From: Pseudoalteromonas galatheae
GTDB lineage: Bacteria; Pseudomonadota; Gammaproteobacteria; Enterobacterales; Alteromonadaceae
DNA length: 64,000 bases
Assembly (NCBI RefSeq): GCF_005886105.2
Contig: NZ_PNCO02000002.1
Coordinates: 1,036,001 to 1,100,000, forward strand
Direction of reading: 5' to 3'
Below the pieces are notes generated by a model, which searched no databases, had not been told where the DNA came from, and was given only the letters and a program-made list of their open reading frames with translations. Below, in pieces: positions 63,279 to 64,000 of the stretch. The translations under genes were made by a program, and so were the position numbers. The stretch's first letter is position 1. Each line of letters starts with the position of its first letter.

Positions 63279-64000
63279 CTATTTAGTCCAAATGCCCTTT
63301 GGTAGTGTTTTTTCTACTTCTGGGTTGGTACTCGGATCAAACTCTGGGGTTACGCCAGCTTTAAGCTGCTTTTTATAATCCGTAGCAAGCCACATCACGA
63401 CTTTACGAAGCATGAAGAGTGCAACCACGTTAACTACAGCCATTAGCCCCATTGAAATGTCGGCGAGAGTCCAAACTAGTCCAAGTTCACTTACCGCACC
63501 AAACATTACCATACCTAATACACAAGCTCTGAATACCATCATGCCTTTCTTTGAATGATGATCTAAAAACAGAAGATTGGTTTCTGCGTAACTATAGTTG
63601 GCAACAATAGAGGTAAAAGCAAAAAATAAAATAGCGACTGCAACGAAAGTTGCACCCCATTCACCTACATGGTGAACCAACGCAGATTGTGTTAACTCAA
63701 TGCCAGTCAAGCCTGAATTTGGCTCAAGCTGACCAGATAAAAGGATAAGCGAAGCTGTCGCTGTACAGATCACTATAGTGTCTACAAATACACCTAGCAT
63801 TTGCACATAACCCTGCGATGCAGGATGGTTCGGGTTTGGTGTTGCACTTGCTGCGGCGTTTGCAGCGCTACCCATACCGGCTTCATTTGAAAATAAGCCG
63901 CGCTTGATCCCTTGAAGCATCGCTTGCATTACGGCGTAGCCAATAGCACCAGCACCTGCTTGTTCAATACCCATTGCACTTTTTACTATTAACATGAATA
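63279..64000 (-). CDS. Sodium:alanine/glycine symporter (AGCS family), 5' end outside the window
   Basis: 240 codons of the C-terminal half of an AGCS carrier; the frame is open to the window edge, so the Met at 63995 is internal. The family signature AIGYAVMQAMLQGIKRGLFSNEAGMGSA is present, followed by SLILLSGQL, FFAFTSIVANYSYAE and a hydrophilic tail. It couples Na+ to uptake of alanine or glycine at the inner membrane. A terminator follows. Confidence 0.93.
   Translation of the reverse strand, partial: FMLIVKSAMGIEQAGAGAIGYAVMQAMLQGIKRGLFSNEAGMGSAANAAASATPNPNHPASQGYVQMLGVFVDTIVICTATASLILLSGQLEPNSGLTGIELTQSALVHHVGEWGATFVAVAILFFAFTSIVANYSYAETNLLFLDHHSKKGMMVFRACVLGMVMFGAVSELGLVWTLADISMGLMAVVNVVALFMLRKVVMWLATDYKKQLKAGVTPEFDPSTNPEVEKTLPKGIWTK

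Noticed and set aside
1..64000. CRISPR arrays, prophage, insertion sequences, rRNA operons
   Set aside because: I looked for direct-repeat arrays, integrase or transposase frames and rRNA sequence and saw none.

Overview
The window reads as chromosome from a marine gammaproteobacterium of the order Alteromonadales, most likely Pseudoalteromonas or a close relative. This is inferred from gene content and protein style (TonB receptor with a secreted hydrolase, many hybrid sensors, NorR/NnrS/Hmp, a paired Bfr system, short palindromic intergenic repeats of the ATACCAAT type) and from recognisable gammaproteobacterial Fur, LexA, NorR and sigma-54 sites. No phage, insertion sequence, CRISPR array or rRNA operon is visible. 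There is one tRNA gene, tRNA-Pro(GGG).

Layout. 1-7.6 kb: tail of a cation-efflux protein, a large hybrid histidine kinase, and a convergent beta-propeller/PAS/GGDEF/EAL protein. 7.6-16.7 kb: metal and oxidative stress. This holds bfd, a heme-type plus ferroxidase-type bacterioferritin pair, a His-rich exported protein, a heavy-metal RND pump that lacks its outer-membrane partner gene, a CDF exporter, and sodA behind a Fur-like box. 16.8-20.1 kb: Ada-AlkA fusion plus Ogt (alkylation repair), a solute-binding protein and thymidine kinase. 20.3-24.7 kb: a response regulator/kinase and an M16 lipoprotein peptidase.

24.7-32.3 kb: a self-contained export system. A sigma-54 promoter with perfect upstream palindromes precedes a 33-residue membrane peptide, an HlyD/MacA-type adaptor, an ABC ATPase, two FtsX-like permeases, an NtrC-type regulator and its kinase. 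32.3-38.0 kb: a 2OG-Fe(II) oxygenase, a low-molecular-weight phosphatase, and a nitric-oxide defence module (hmp, nnrS and a small membrane protein, divergent from norR, with a NorR site and a sigma-54 promoter between them). 38.2-39.2 kb: a second bacterioferritin pair in the opposite gene order. 39.3-43.9 kb: a periplasmic binding protein translationally coupled to a hybrid kinase with two receiver domains.

43.9-46.1 kb: a FAN1-like VRR-NUC nuclease fused to a DnaQ-type exonuclease, placed directly behind a perfect LexA box. 46-53.3 kb: mostly small or housekeeping proteins (DUF1294, Mpo1-like, FHA, CBS, M14 peptidase, TerB-like, an Aer-like chemoreceptor).

53.5-61.3 kb: the most coherent accessory system, which I read as a cyanophycin utilisation locus. 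It has a secreted cyanophycinase on the plus strand, divergent from a TonB-dependent receptor, a YfcC-type transporter and an isoaspartyl dipeptidase (IadA) on the minus strand. The inferred route is: extracellular cyanophycin is cut to beta-Asp-Arg dipeptides, these are imported and then hydrolysed to Asp and Arg. The IadA copy has lost the first His of the HxH metal motif. 61.3-64 kb: a lipoprotein, a zinc-dependent phospholipase C family protein, tRNA-Pro, and a truncated Na+/alanine symporter at the window edge.
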